Assembly (NCBI GenBank): GCA_964461995.1
Contig: CAYWXL010000010.1
Span: 37,056-101,055 of the forward strand
Source of the DNA: JALSRK01 sp964461995
GTDB lineage: Bacteria > Acidobacteriota > Terriglobia > Bryobacterales > Bryobacteraceae
Reading direction: 5' to 3'
Length of the DNA: 64,000 nucleotides
Below the pieces are notes generated by a model. That model was not told where the DNA came from. It made no database searches and worked only from the letters and a program-made list of their open reading frames with translations. The first letter of the stretch is position 1, and every line of letters starts with the position of its first letter. Shown here in pieces: positions 15,707-24,723 of the stretch. The position numbers and the translations under genes were made by a program.

Positions 15707-18700
15707 CTAGAACTCGTAACGCAGCGCGAACTGCATTACGCGCGGGTTCGTCAACAGGTAGTTGTACTTGCCGAAGCTGGCCCCTTGGCCGAGAGACCAC
15801 AGCGACGCGCCCACATCAAACCGTGGGGTGTTGGTGATGTTGAAGACCTCCCAGCGGAACTGGATGCTGTGGCCCTCCATCGGCAAGAAGAAGCGCTTCG
15901 CCAAGCCCATGTCGATGGTGAAGTAACCATCGCCACGGACGCCATTGCGCTGCCCGCTTTCGCCAGCCCGAGAATAGGTCCAGGAGTCGATGGCTTTGAT
16001 CGGGTCCTTGAAGACGTTCGGTCCCGAAGTCCCATCCGGAGCCAACGCGTTCTTGTAGACGCCCTGCTCCGGGCTCGGCCCTACCTGGGTTGCATAACCG
16101 GGCACGTTCCAGTTGGTCGGCCAAGTGCCGCCGTTGCCGATCGAGGCGGGCAGGCCGCTCGTCATCCGCCAGAGGCCGGAGATCTGCCAACCGCCCAGAA
16201 GCGTGTTCAGGAAACCGTTCCAGTTTCCGCCCCACTTCTTCCCACGGCCGAAAGGCAACTCCACGATCCAGTTCGCGTTCACCACGTGGCGCATGTCGAA
16301 GTCCGAGTAAGACTTCATCTGGAACGGATTCCACGAGTTCACGATCAAATCCGTGTAGGCGCCGGTCCGCTCGGCGGCGCTGGCCAGATCCAGCGACTTC
16401 GAGAACGTGTAATTGAGATCGAACTGGATACCGTTGCTGAAGCGTTTGCGAACGGTGAACTGGGCCCCATGGTATTCAGCCCAACCGATCGAACTCCATG
16501 CCGCCAGAGCCGAATACTGCGGACTGAACATGGAAAACCGGCCCAGGCGATTCGCCGGCAGGATCCAGCCGAGATCCATATCGGCGAGGACACTGATGTA
16601 GTCATACGGGCCGCCCCAGGCGATATAGGGCTCGAACAGCTCGTTCATGTAATAGAGCATGTTCTGCGTGGCATTGCCGGGGATGAAGTAGTTGGCCACG
16701 TCCGGCATCATGTTCTCGAACCACGGAATCGTCGGCGCGCTCTCGATGGGAACGCCGGCGTCGCGCATGTCGCCGAGTTGATTGATCGCCTGCCAATACG
16801 TCTGGCCGGAATCCGGATCGACAACCACCGTCGGCATCGCGAGATCACGCTGCACAAGCGTGCGGCGGGATAGCCGTCCAACATAGGAAACCTCGACGAA
16901 CAGATTCCACGGCAGCTCACGGCCGATGGAAAAGTTCAATGTCATGCTGTATGGCGGCTTGATCTTGCCGTCGATGCTGTTCGTGATGGTGAACGCTTCC
17001 GGAGCCTCTTGCGGGAAACCGCCCGGAGGAGGCGGTTCCAGCCCTTCTTCAGGGATGTTGTCGAGGCTGGTGAACCGCGGCGCCGTGGCCGGGCTGAACT
17101 CACCCGCAGGGTTCATCAGGAGCGTCGACAAGCCCAGAGCGTTGGAGTCGTACAGCCGCATGATGCCCTGGCCGAAGTTGTCATAGAACATGCCGAAGCC
17201 GGCGCGAATGGCTGTCTTGCCTGGCCCGCCGAACAACTTGCCCCAGAAACCGCTCGAAGCCTGTGGAGAGTAGGCCAGCGCTAGGCGCGGGGCAAAGTTT
17301 TTCTTGTAATAGGGGTACAGCGGCCGCCCCTGCGGGTCGTCTCGCAGTACGTAGGAGACCTTGCCAGCTTCCATTTGCGAACGCCCTTGAGCAGCTAGCC
17401 CGCCGCGCTCGTTGAACCAGTCTTGCAGCAGCGGCACCGCCGAGGTCTGGTAGCCGTTCTTCTCGTAAACCGGCGGATGAAGCTCCCACCGGACGCCGGC
17501 CGTCAACGTCAGACCACGGGTGATCCGCCACGTGTCCATGAAGTAGAACTCGTAATTCTCTTGGCCGAAATCGCGAAACACGGGTTGGCCCTGAGGCTGG
17601 ACATTTCCGTCGAGCGTGTAGTTGTAGCGGCTCTCGATCTGAGTCACGGTGCCCAACAACGCGGCCATCGCGTCCCGGGCGTTCCGGCCGAAGAACGGGG
17701 CTGTGTCCGGCGGCGCGAGGGAGCCTGAGCCGACCATCCACGAAGAGTTGACGATCGCCCGGTGGAAGGAGTTGGCATAGTTGGTCCGTTGGTTCGAAAT
17801 CAGCCGCACCAAAGCGCCGAACTTGAACGAGTGGTTCCCTTTGATCCAACTCATGTCATCGCGGATCGTGTGCACGGGCAGAATCCGGATCAAACTCCGG
17901 GTCAGCGGTATGAGATCGCTGAACCGCCGGAATTGCACCTGGGCCTGCTGGCTGGCCCCGGCCCGGTTCACCGCCTGGCGGGTGTAGCCGTACCGGAACG
18001 CGTTGAACAGGTTCGGCGACAGTGTCGCGTTGTACCCGATAGCCAAGCCCTTGCTATTGGTCAACCACGTGTACCGCGCCACGCCACCGGGGAACTGGGG
18101 CAGGTCGAAGTCTTCGTCATCCTGAAGGTTGCCCCGGAAGAACAACTGGTGCTTGGCGGCGTTGTCCAGGTAATAGTCCCAGCGCGTGATGTAGGTGTTC
18201 AGGTTGGTCTTGATCGGCGCTGTGAAGCGATAGCCGCGGCGGTTGAGCCCGTCGCCCACCGTGTCATCGTTCGGCATCGGGAACTTCTTGAAGTACTCGA
18301 GCACGTTCGGATTCGGCCCCAAGCCCAGCGGGTCGATCTGCGAAGCGACGTCCTCCGGATACATCACGCCGATGGAGCCGTCCTCTCGGATGTATCGGAA
18401 AATGCCCTCACGGAGCGTCTCCGACGGCACTGTGCGCACCGCGCTCTCCTCGCTGCGGTCCGTGCGTCCTTCGTAGTTGAAGAAAAAGAACGCGCGGTTT
18501 TTCTTGATCGGTCCGCCAATGGAGCCCCCAAAGATGTTCCGGATCAGCTTGGGGCGTTCCAGACCCTTCTGGTTCAGGAAGAAGTCGTTGGCCGTCGTCG
18601 CCGTGTTGCGGTGGTACCAGTAAGCGGAGCCGTGGAACTCGTTCGTTCCGCTCTTGGTGACCAACACCACTTGGGCGCCGGAAGAACGTCCTTGGTCGGC

Positions 18701-19384
18701 CGTCGCGTTCAACGTCGTCGTGCGGAACTCCTGCACTGAGTCGAGGGTCATCCGCAGCACGCTCGTAAAGGCAAGGCCGTTCTGCTGATCATTGACGTCC
18801 ACTCCGTCCAGCGTGATGTTGGCCTGATCGCTTCGAGCTCCGTTCACCGCGCCGTGCCGCGTGTCGTCCGCCGGAGCTGGCGTGTCCCGGTTATAAATGA
18901 CGCCCGGCTGGAGCGATAGCAGGTTGACGACGTTCCGCGCCTCGAAGGGCAACTGCAAAATCGGCCGCTCCCCCATCGCGTTGCCGATGCTGGCATCGAC
19001 GGTGTTGATTTGCGCCGTCTCCGCCTCGACCGAAATGATTTCCGTCACCGCGCCGACCTCGGTGAACTGCACATTCACCGTGACCGGCTGGTTCACCCGC
19101 AACTCCACGTTCGGGATCGCAACGGCCACCAGCCCTTCAGCGGTGGCTTTCAAGTTGTAGGTCCCCGGGGGCACTTGCGGGAATACGTACCCTCCGACCT
19201 CGTTCGACTTGGTGGTAAGCGTCGCCTGGGTGGCGACGTTCGTGATTTCGATCGTCGCCCCAGGCACGACCGCTCCTGACGGGTCGGTCACCGTGCCCTG
19301 TAGCGACGAGAAGCCCTGTCCCAGCATCGGCACGCACGTGATCGCCAACGCCAGGAGAATGAACACAAATCTCCTTTGATTCAT
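15707..19384 (-). CDS. TonB-dependent receptor with carboxypeptidase-regulatory plug extension (Oar-like)
   Basis: A 1225-residue outer-membrane protein of the acidobacterial Oar/CarboxypepD-reg type. It has a signal peptide (FVFILLALAITCVPMLGQ), a carboxypeptidase-regulatory-like domain at about 25-105 (LQGTVTDPSGAVVPGATIEI), a plug with ITLDGVDVNDQQ and GTNEFHGSAY segments, then a long beta barrel ending in the aromatic F-type terminus (FALRYEF). TonB receptors bring large substrates such as oligosaccharides or siderophores across the outer membrane; the ligand is not evident. GAGGAG precedes the ATG. It is monocistronic, with 485 bases upstream and a terminator below. Confidence 0.92.
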   Translation of the reverse strand: MNQRRFVFILLALAITCVPMLGQGFSSLQGTVTDPSGAVVPGATIEITNVATQATLTTKSNEVGGYVFPQVPPGTYNLKATAEGLVAVAIPNVELRVNQPVTVNVQFTEVGAVTEIISVEAETAQINTVDASIGNAMGERPILQLPFEARNVVNLLSLQPGVIYNRDTPAPADDTRHGAVNGARSDQANITLDGVDVNDQQNGLAFTSVLRMTLDSVQEFRTTTLNATADQGRSSGAQVVLVTKSGTNEFHGSAYWYHRNTATTANDFFLNQKGLERPKLIRNIFGGSIGGPIKKNRAFFFFNYEGRTDRSEESAVRTVPSETLREGIFRYIREDGSIGVMYPEDVASQIDPLGLGPNPNVLEYFKKFPMPNDDTVGDGLNRRGYRFTAPIKTNLNTYITRWDYYLDNAAKHQLFFRGNLQDDEDFDLPQFPGGVARYTWLTNSKGLAIGYNATLSPNLFNAFRYGYTRQAVNRAGASQQAQVQFRRFSDLIPLTRSLIRILPVHTIRDDMSWIKGNHSFKFGALVRLISNQRTNYANSFHRAIVNSSWMVGSGSLAPPDTAPFFGRNARDAMAALLGTVTQIESRYNYTLDGNVQPQGQPVFRDFGQENYEFYFMDTWRITRGLTLTAGVRWELHPPVYEKNGYQTSAVPLLQDWFNERGGLAAQGRSQMEAGKVSYVLRDDPQGRPLYPYYKKNFAPRLALAYSPQASSGFWGKLFGGPGKTAIRAGFGMFYDNFGQGIMRLYDSNALGLSTLLMNPAGEFSPATAPRFTSLDNIPEEGLEPPPPGGFPQEAPEAFTITNSIDGKIKPPYSMTLNFSIGRELPWNLFVEVSYVGRLSRRTLVQRDLAMPTVVVDPDSGQTYWQAINQLGDMRDAGVPIESAPTIPWFENMMPDVANYFIPGNATQNMLYYMNELFEPYIAWGGPYDYISVLADMDLGWILPANRLGRFSMFSPQYSALAAWSSIGWAEYHGAQFTVRKRFSNGIQFDLNYTFSKSLDLASAAERTGAYTDLIVNSWNPFQMKSYSDFDMRHVVNANWIVELPFGRGKKWGGNWNGFLNTLLGGWQISGLWRMTSGLPASIGNGGTWPTNWNVPGYATQVGPSPEQGVYKNALAPDGTSGPNVFKDPIKAIDSWTYSRAGESGQRNGVRGDGYFTIDMGLAKRFFLPMEGHSIQFRWEVFNITNTPRFDVGASLWSLGQGASFGKYNYLLTNPRVMQFALRYEF

Positions 19385-19869
19385 AAGCTCCTCAATGTCC
19401 TAGCGTTCTGGGGAAACCGGGTAGCGCCGCCGGTCTGGACTCACGCTCCCCCATTTCCACCTCTCACAACTTCAAGGTTTCGACCGGATTCAGGACTGAA
19501 CACTTCCGGCAGCCGAGGCCGGTCTCCGGCCGAGCAATTGCTGCAGCAGATTGCATGCCAAAACCGTATACTTTGTTAACCCTCGATTCTTGAATAGGTT
19601 GTCTTGATCGACCGCTGATCTGTCTCCGCAATCTGGAAGTGGCTATGTTCCCGATATTATATGTGGAAACGTCTTTTGGCAAGTACCATCCACTGGAAGT
19701 GCCGGGCGGCGTCCTCCGCTCCGGACGGATCCGGGCCCGGGCTCCACCCTCCGCACGGGAAGTTCCTGTGTTCCTTTGCGTTAGGCTGCTTGCGTCTGCT
19801 TGGCCCGGGCCGTGCTTATTTGCGGGAACCACCGCTTGCCGAGCCGCTCAGACAGTGTTGTTACAGTTG
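19385..19869. other. 485-base non-coding stretch upstream of the TonB receptor
   Basis: No convincing gene is seen. It holds the receptor ribosome site (GAGGAG), a more AT-rich patch near 19555-19610 where a minus-strand promoter could lie (TATACG with a weak upstream box), and a tandem TTGTTACA repeat at the edge of the neighbouring PfpI gene (about 19858-19874). A long frame across 19464-19832 has no gene-like protein sequence. Confidence 0.4.
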
Positions 19870-20451
19870 TTACAAGCGGATTTCGGTGCCTAGTACTTCT
19901 AGGAACTTCCGCAACCAGGCCGGATGGGCCGGCCACGCGGGAGCTGTCACGAGGTTTCCGTCGGCGACTGTGCCGTCAATCGGCACTTCGACGTACCGCC
20001 CACCGGCCTGCTCGAGCTCTGGCGCTACCGCAGGATAACAGGTGCAGCTCCGCCCTTTGACCACGTCGGCCGCGGTCAATACCTGGATCCCATGGCAGAT
20101 TGCGGCGATCGGCTTGTCCGCCTCGGCGAAATGCCGTACAGTCTCCACGACCCGTGGATTGAGCCGGATGTATTCGGGCGCCCGGCCGCCGGGAATCACC
20201 AGCGCATCGTAGTCCTCAGCCCTCACGTCGTCGAACGTCGCGTTCAGGGTGAAGTCGTGCCCGCGCTTCTCGCTGTAAGTCTGGTCGCCCTCGAAATCGT
20301 GGACAGCGGTGCGAACCTTCTCGCCCGTTTTCTTGCCCGGGCAGACGGCCTCCACCGAGTGGCCAGCCATCACCAGGGCCTGGAACGGCACCATGACTTC
20401 GTAGTCTTCTACGTAATCGCCCACCAGCATCAGGATCTTCTTGGCTGCCAT
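19870..20451 (-). CDS. DJ-1/PfpI family protein
   Basis: A 193-residue class-I glutamine amidotransferase-like protein of the PfpI branch. The nucleophile elbow is AAICHGIQVL (Cys), with ALVIPGGRAPEYIR ahead of it holding the partner acidic region, and a final WPAHPAWLRKFLEV tail. Members are proteases, deglycases or chaperones for glyoxal or oxidative stress. Start at the ATG 20451. It follows a thioredoxin-fold gene on the same strand after 32 bases, consistent with a stress pair. Confidence 0.9.
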   Translation of the reverse strand: MAAKKILMLVGDYVEDYEVMVPFQALVMAGHSVEAVCPGKKTGEKVRTAVHDFEGDQTYSEKRGHDFTLNATFDDVRAEDYDALVIPGGRAPEYIRLNPRVVETVRHFAEADKPIAAICHGIQVLTAADVVKGRSCTCYPAVAPELEQAGGRYVEVPIDGTVADGNLVTAPAWPAHPAWLRKFLEVLGTEIRL

Positions 20452-20483
20452 GTTCCTGCCTCCTCAATCCAACTTCATCGAGT

Positions 20484-21068
20484 CTAGCTCTTCCAGTACT
20501 CCGGCTCATTGCCGGGCTTCCACTTGATGTTGCACCCAATTGAAGGCTTCTGGTTCGGATCGACGGGCTTGCCCTCCAGCGTGGCGTCGATCGCCGTCCG
20601 CAGGTCCTTGCCCGTCACCGGAATCCCGTTGCCCGGACGGCTGTCGTCGAGCTGGCCCCGGTAAACCAGCTTCCGGTTCTCGTCGAACAGGAAGAAGTCC
20701 GGCGTGCAGGCCGCCGTGAAGGCTTTGGCGACCTCCTGGCTTTCGTCGTAACAGTACGGAAAGTTGAAGCCCAGATCCTCGGCCATCTTCTTGAGGTTCT
20801 CGGGGGCGTCTTGGGGGTGCGTGCCCACGTAGTTGGACGAGATAGCGATGATGCCCAACGGCTTGTCCGCGTAGTCGCGCCCGATCCGCGCCAACTCGTC
20901 CCGCACGTGGATCACGTACGGGCAGTGGACGCAGATGAACATCACCAGCAGCGCCTTCTTGTCCCGGAAGTCCTCCGGGGAAACCATCCTCCCGGTCACG
21001 ACGTCAGGCAACGAAAACTCCGGCAGTGGGTGGCCCAACTCCAGCATCGTCGATTCGGTCAACGCCAT
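20484..21068 (-). CDS. Thioredoxin-fold redoxin (AhpC/TSA-like)
   Basis: A 194-residue cytoplasmic protein of the redoxin family, with the active-site pair in MFICVHCPYVIH (C-V-H-C). Further on are ACTPDFFLFDENRKLVYRGQ and a C-terminal PSIGCNIKW, which brings another conserved cysteine. It probably reduces disulfides or peroxides, but its partner is not known. The ATG has AAGGAG about 10 bases before. It is divergent from the DUF2961 gene. Confidence 0.87.
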   Translation of the reverse strand: MALTESTMLELGHPLPEFSLPDVVTGRMVSPEDFRDKKALLVMFICVHCPYVIHVRDELARIGRDYADKPLGIIAISSNYVGTHPQDAPENLKKMAEDLGFNFPYCYDESQEVAKAFTAACTPDFFLFDENRKLVYRGQLDDSRPGNGIPVTGKDLRTAIDATLEGKPVDPNQKPSIGCNIKWKPGNEPEYWKS

Positions 21069-21153
21069 AGCTCAGCTCTCCTTGACAGTCACGTGCGGTT
21101 CACCATATGGTCGTCGTTACCATTCTTGCACCCGAACGTGAAGGAGACCACCT

Positions 21154-22299
21154 ATGCGAATCCTCGTGCTGTTCTGTATGACTGCCGCCGTCTCGGCCGC
21201 CGCCCGTGCGGACGAGCTTTCCGAACTCCCTTACTTGCGGGATTACACTGCCATGCGCGCCTCCTCCTACGACCGCACGGGCGCCAATGATGACGGCAAC
21301 TGGGCCAACCAAATCCAGAGCGGCGAGACGCGCACCATCGCCGAGCTGGAAGGGCCCGGCATCATCAAGCATATCTGGTTCACCATCGCCACGCCGGAGA
21401 AGTACCACCTGAAGAAGATCGTGCTTCGCATGTACTGGGACGGGCAGTCGTCCCCCGCTGTCGAAGCCCCGGTGGGCGACTTCTTCGGACTGGGCCTCGG
21501 CGAGTACTTCCTGTGGGAATCGGCGCCCCTCTCGGTCGGCTCCCAGAAGGCCTTGAACTGCTTCTTCCCGATGCCGTTCCGCAAGTCCGCTCGCATCACC
21601 ATCACCAACGAGGGCTCCCAGCCGATCCGCGCCTTTTACTACAACATCGACTGGGAGAAGCACCGCAGCCTGCCCGACAATATCGCCTACTTCCACGCCG
21701 AGTACCGCCAGGCTGTTCCTAATAAAGGATGGACTGACGACTGGGAGCGCAACGGCGAACCGAAGGTGAACAAGCGCCGCAATCCCGATGGCAAGGACAA
21801 CTATGTCTTCTTCGAAGCCGAAGGCCGCGGCCACTTCGTAGGCGTTGTTCACTCCATCTTGCAGAATCAAGGCGACTGGTGGGGCGAGGGCGACGAGATG
21901 ATCTTCATCGACGACCGTGCCAAGCCCAAGATCATCGGTACCGGATCAGAAGACTACTATCTGGGCGCCTGGTGCTATGGCAACTGCGGCCTGAACCCTT
22001 TCGGCACGTCGCGGCCCACCTTTTCCTACCAGCGCTACGGGAACCCCCGCAACGGTGGCGACCACCGGGGCGCCGCCTGGATGGTCTACCGTTTCCATCT
22101 GGAATCGCCCATTCCCTTCACCCGCTACTTCAAGATGACCATCGAGCACGGCCACGCCAACCACCGTTCCGACAACTTCTACACCGTCGCCTACTGGTAC
22201 CAGACCGGGGAGCACAAGCTACGCAAGCCCCTCCCGCCGGTCGAAGAGCGGATTCCCCGCGGTGTGAATACCGGCGGGCCGACGATGGGCCGGCCGTAG
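21154..22299 (+). CDS. Secreted DUF2961 protein, GH172-like
   Basis: A 381-residue exported protein with signal peptide (VLFCMTAAVSAAARA) and a DUF2961 domain (YDRTGANDDGNWAN, IKHIWFTIATPE, VGDFFGLGLGEYF, IIGTGSEDYYLGAWCYG). DUF2961 proteins have been characterised as GH172 enzymes acting on fructofuranosides or arabinofuranosides. The glutamate in GTGSEDY and the acid in DGQSSPAVEAPVGDFFG are candidate catalytic positions. Strong AAGGAG before the ATG. Its presence in the periplasm near a TonB receptor suggests glycan use. Confidence 0.85.
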   Translation: MRILVLFCMTAAVSAAARADELSELPYLRDYTAMRASSYDRTGANDDGNWANQIQSGETRTIAELEGPGIIKHIWFTIATPEKYHLKKIVLRMYWDGQSSPAVEAPVGDFFGLGLGEYFLWESAPLSVGSQKALNCFFPMPFRKSARITITNEGSQPIRAFYYNIDWEKHRSLPDNIAYFHAEYRQAVPNKGWTDDWERNGEPKVNKRRNPDGKDNYVFFEAEGRGHFVGVVHSILQNQGDWWGEGDEMIFIDDRAKPKIIGTGSEDYYLGAWCYGNCGLNPFGTSRPTFSYQRYGNPRNGGDHRGAAWMVYRFHLESPIPFTRYFKMTIEHGHANHRSDNFYTVAYWYQTGEHKLRKPLPPVEERIPRGVNTGGPTMGRP

Positions 22300-22336
22300 C
22301 CGGTCTGCGGCCGCCTCGCCCGAGACTCGATCGGAC

Positions 22337-24514
22337 GTGCCCGAAGCTGTGGGCTCGCCGGCAAACCGGCGCCCCGGAGGCAGGGTTTCGGTAACAGACA
22401 ATCAGGGAGGGTTGCCCGTTCTGAGCCGCCCGGAAGTCCAGCCGACTTTGGAATCCTTCTCGCCGCGGCTTCCGCCCGCCGCGGCGGGCCTGGTGTGGTT
22501 CGCGTGGCTGGCGGTAGCGGCGGCGCTCACCTGGCCGCTGGCGTGGGCGCCTCTGGTCCACGCGCGGCGTGCCCATCCGGATCTATTCGCCCTTTTTGCG
22601 GGTGGGTTAGCCGTTGCGGCCCTGGCCGGCCCGTTGCTTTATCAGCGGCTCCGGCGGGGCGGCTGGTGGCGGTGGGAGTTGCGGCTGTTCGCCGCGGCGG
22701 GCATCGCTGTTCCGCTTTTCTACGAGCCTCGGGCCACGGTGGTGACGTTGTGGCTCGCGGCGGTGATGGCCGGGACCGGGTCGTGGGTCCTCGGGCGCTT
22801 GCGACTCGAGCCTGCGGGCGCTTGCCGGCGGCTGGTGTTCTCATTCGCTTTCGGGTTCGCCGTCCTCGTCTGGCCGCTGACGGCGCTGGCGATGGCCGGG
22901 TGGTTCCGGCCCGGGGCGTTGGTGTTGCTATTGGCGGGCGGGACGGTCCTCGTTGGGGTCGAACGCCGGCGGCTGCTCGATACGTTGCGCGGGCTCGACC
23001 GCGCCTGGCGGTCCGACGCCGCCCTGGGCGGCCCGTTCAGCGGCTGGTTCGTCCCCGCCGGGTGGGTTCTGCTATTGGCTGGGCTCGCCGTGTCGCTGGC
23101 CCCGTCTATCGCGTTCGATCCGCTCCGGTTTCACCTGCCGCTGGCGCAGCTCTATGCCGAAACCGGCCGGCTGGCGGCGCTGCCGGGCGACAGCTACGGT
23201 TACAACCCCCAGAGCTTCGAGCTGGTCCTCGGGCTGGGCTGGTCGCTCGGCGGCCAGGCGGCGGCGCAACTGGTTCCTCTCGTCTTCTTCGTCGCGTTCT
23301 TGGCTGCGCTGTGGGCGGTCGTGCGAGCCGCCGGACTCGAGCGCTCGGCGGCGTTTGGCGGATGGGTTCTGGCCGGGGCGACCCCTTTCCTGCACTGGAC
23401 CGGCGGCCAGGTGAAGCATGACCTGTTGGTGGGGTTTCTGCATCTGGCGGCGTTGCTGGCCTGGTTCGAGTGGCGCTCGTGCGGCAATCTCCGGTGGATC
23501 CTGGCCGGGCTGATCTTCGGCGCGGCGAGCCTGGGCTGCAAGTACCCGGCGGCGGTCGGCTTGATCGGGCTGGCGCCGCTCTACCTCTGGGCCGCCTGGA
23601 AAGAGCGCCGGAAGTGGCCTGCTCTTGCCGGGTACGCTGCGGCGGCCCTGCTGATCGCTGCCTTCTGGCCGTTGCGCGCCTGGTGGTTCGGTGGAGATCC
23701 CTTCGCGGGCGTGAACCCCGCGGGGCCTCTGGTCCGGGTGCAGGACCATATCGGCACTGATCTCTTCCCCTGGCTGGCCCGGAAACTCTCCTGGCCGTGG
23801 CGGATCCACTTCGACGGCCGCCGATTCTTCCACGCCCCGACGGACTACCCGATGGGCGCTGCCCTCGTCGTACTCGTGCCCCTGTGGCTTCTCTGGAAGC
23901 CCAAGGCGGCGGCTCCCGGGATGCGCGCCTGCTTGGTGTTCGCCTGGGCGGCCCTGATCCCTTGGGCCTTCTACATCCCCTTGCTGCGGTTCGTCGCCGC
24001 GCCGGTGGCGATTCTGATCGTGCTCAGCGCCGCCCGGGCCGGGGCCTGGTTCTCCCGAGCAGGAGCGGCGGTGCGAGCTTCCCTGGCTGCGGCGGTGGCC
24101 TGGTGTCTGTTCGTTTCCATGTCCACCATTGCTTTTCTGGAGATCAACGGCCCGCAGCTCAGCTACTTTTCGGGCGCGATCGGCAAGCGCGAGTACCTGC
24201 GCCGGGCGCTGCGCACGTACCGGTCTCTCGAAGCGCTGCAGGGTATGGCGGGCTCAGGCGACGCCGTCCTCGGCGTTCGGAACTGTTCGCGGCTCTATGC
24301 TCCGTACCCGGATCGCTACTACTGCCGGTACTGGGATCCTGAATCGCCCGAGGACCGCCGGCGCCTGGCCCGCGTGCTGGTGGACTGGAACGTCCGTTAC
24401 GTGATCTTGCCCGCGGCGTCGGCCCGCCCAGCGGTTCTGGACGAGATCGCCGGCGGCGCCCGCTGGGAGCCCGTCTACCGCGGCCCGCACTTTTGCGCTT
24501 ACCGGCTCCGGTGA
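22337..24514 (+). CDS. GT-C type glycosyltransferase-like multi-pass membrane protein
   Basis: About 725 residues with around a dozen hydrophobic helices, starting near residue 45. It resembles the GT39/ArnT-like GT-C fold: an early luminal segment FDPLRFHLPLAQLYAETGRL followed by GYNPQSFELVLGLGW. GT-C enzymes use lipid-linked sugars at the membrane; the acceptor is not known. The C-terminal soluble part (NCSRLYAPYPDRYYCRYW) has a small cysteine set. The N-terminus is uncertain: GTG 22337 is the only early start, but the first 40 residues look unconserved. Confidence 0.7.
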   Translation: MPEAVGSPANRRPGGRVSVTDNQGGLPVLSRPEVQPTLESFSPRLPPAAAGLVWFAWLAVAAALTWPLAWAPLVHARRAHPDLFALFAGGLAVAALAGPLLYQRLRRGGWWRWELRLFAAAGIAVPLFYEPRATVVTLWLAAVMAGTGSWVLGRLRLEPAGACRRLVFSFAFGFAVLVWPLTALAMAGWFRPGALVLLLAGGTVLVGVERRRLLDTLRGLDRAWRSDAALGGPFSGWFVPAGWVLLLAGLAVSLAPSIAFDPLRFHLPLAQLYAETGRLAALPGDSYGYNPQSFELVLGLGWSLGGQAAAQLVPLVFFVAFLAALWAVVRAAGLERSAAFGGWVLAGATPFLHWTGGQVKHDLLVGFLHLAALLAWFEWRSCGNLRWILAGLIFGAASLGCKYPAAVGLIGLAPLYLWAAWKERRKWPALAGYAAAALLIAAFWPLRAWWFGGDPFAGVNPAGPLVRVQDHIGTDLFPWLARKLSWPWRIHFDGRRFFHAPTDYPMGAALVVLVPLWLLWKPKAAAPGMRACLVFAWAALIPWAFYIPLLRFVAAPVAILIVLSAARAGAWFSRAGAAVRASLAAAVAWCLFVSMSTIAFLEINGPQLSYFSGAIGKREYLRRALRTYRSLEALQGMAGSGDAVLGVRNCSRLYAPYPDRYYCRYWDPESPEDRRRLARVLVDWNVRYVILPAASARPAVLDEIAGGARWEPVYRGPHFCAYRLR

Positions 24515-24529
24515 GCTCCGGCTCTGGCC

Positions 24530-24685
24530 TTACGACTCCTGTTTGCCGAGGTATTTCTCGACGACCTCTCGCAGATCGCACGGAGTCACGTTGTAGGCGT
24601 GTATCCAGTCCCGCAGAGGCCGGCGGTCGGCGGCAAACCCAGCCGGCGCGCGAAGCTTGCAGGCAACGAAAAAGCCGGAGCGCAT
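24530..24685 (-). CDS. Possible 51-residue ORF across a terminator
   Basis: The frame ends with a protein-like tail, PLRDWIHAYNVTPCDLREVV then EKYLGKQES and a TAA stop. Its only ATG lies in the loop of the terminator below the TIGR03437-type gene, and no ribosome site precedes it. It may be the tail of a degraded gene or chance. I do not recognise it. Confidence 0.2.
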   Translation of the reverse strand: MRSGFFVACKLRAPAGFAADRRPLRDWIHAYNVTPCDLREVVEKYLGKQES

Positions 24686-24700
24686 TTTCTCGCCCCGGCT
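24667..24700 (-). terminator. Rho-independent terminator after the TIGR03437-type gene
   Basis: On the minus strand AGCCGGGGCG, loop AGAAAATG, CGCTCCGGCT: a 10-bp stem with one G-U pair, followed by TTTTTCG. It starts 24 bases after the stop of the upstream gene. Confidence 0.75.
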
Positions 24701-24723
24701 CCAGGATCGTTGGATCGCTGCGC

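Noticed and set aside
19464..19832. 122-codon frame upstream of the TonB receptor
   Set aside because: No motif, odd composition and no ribosome site; treated as non-coding.
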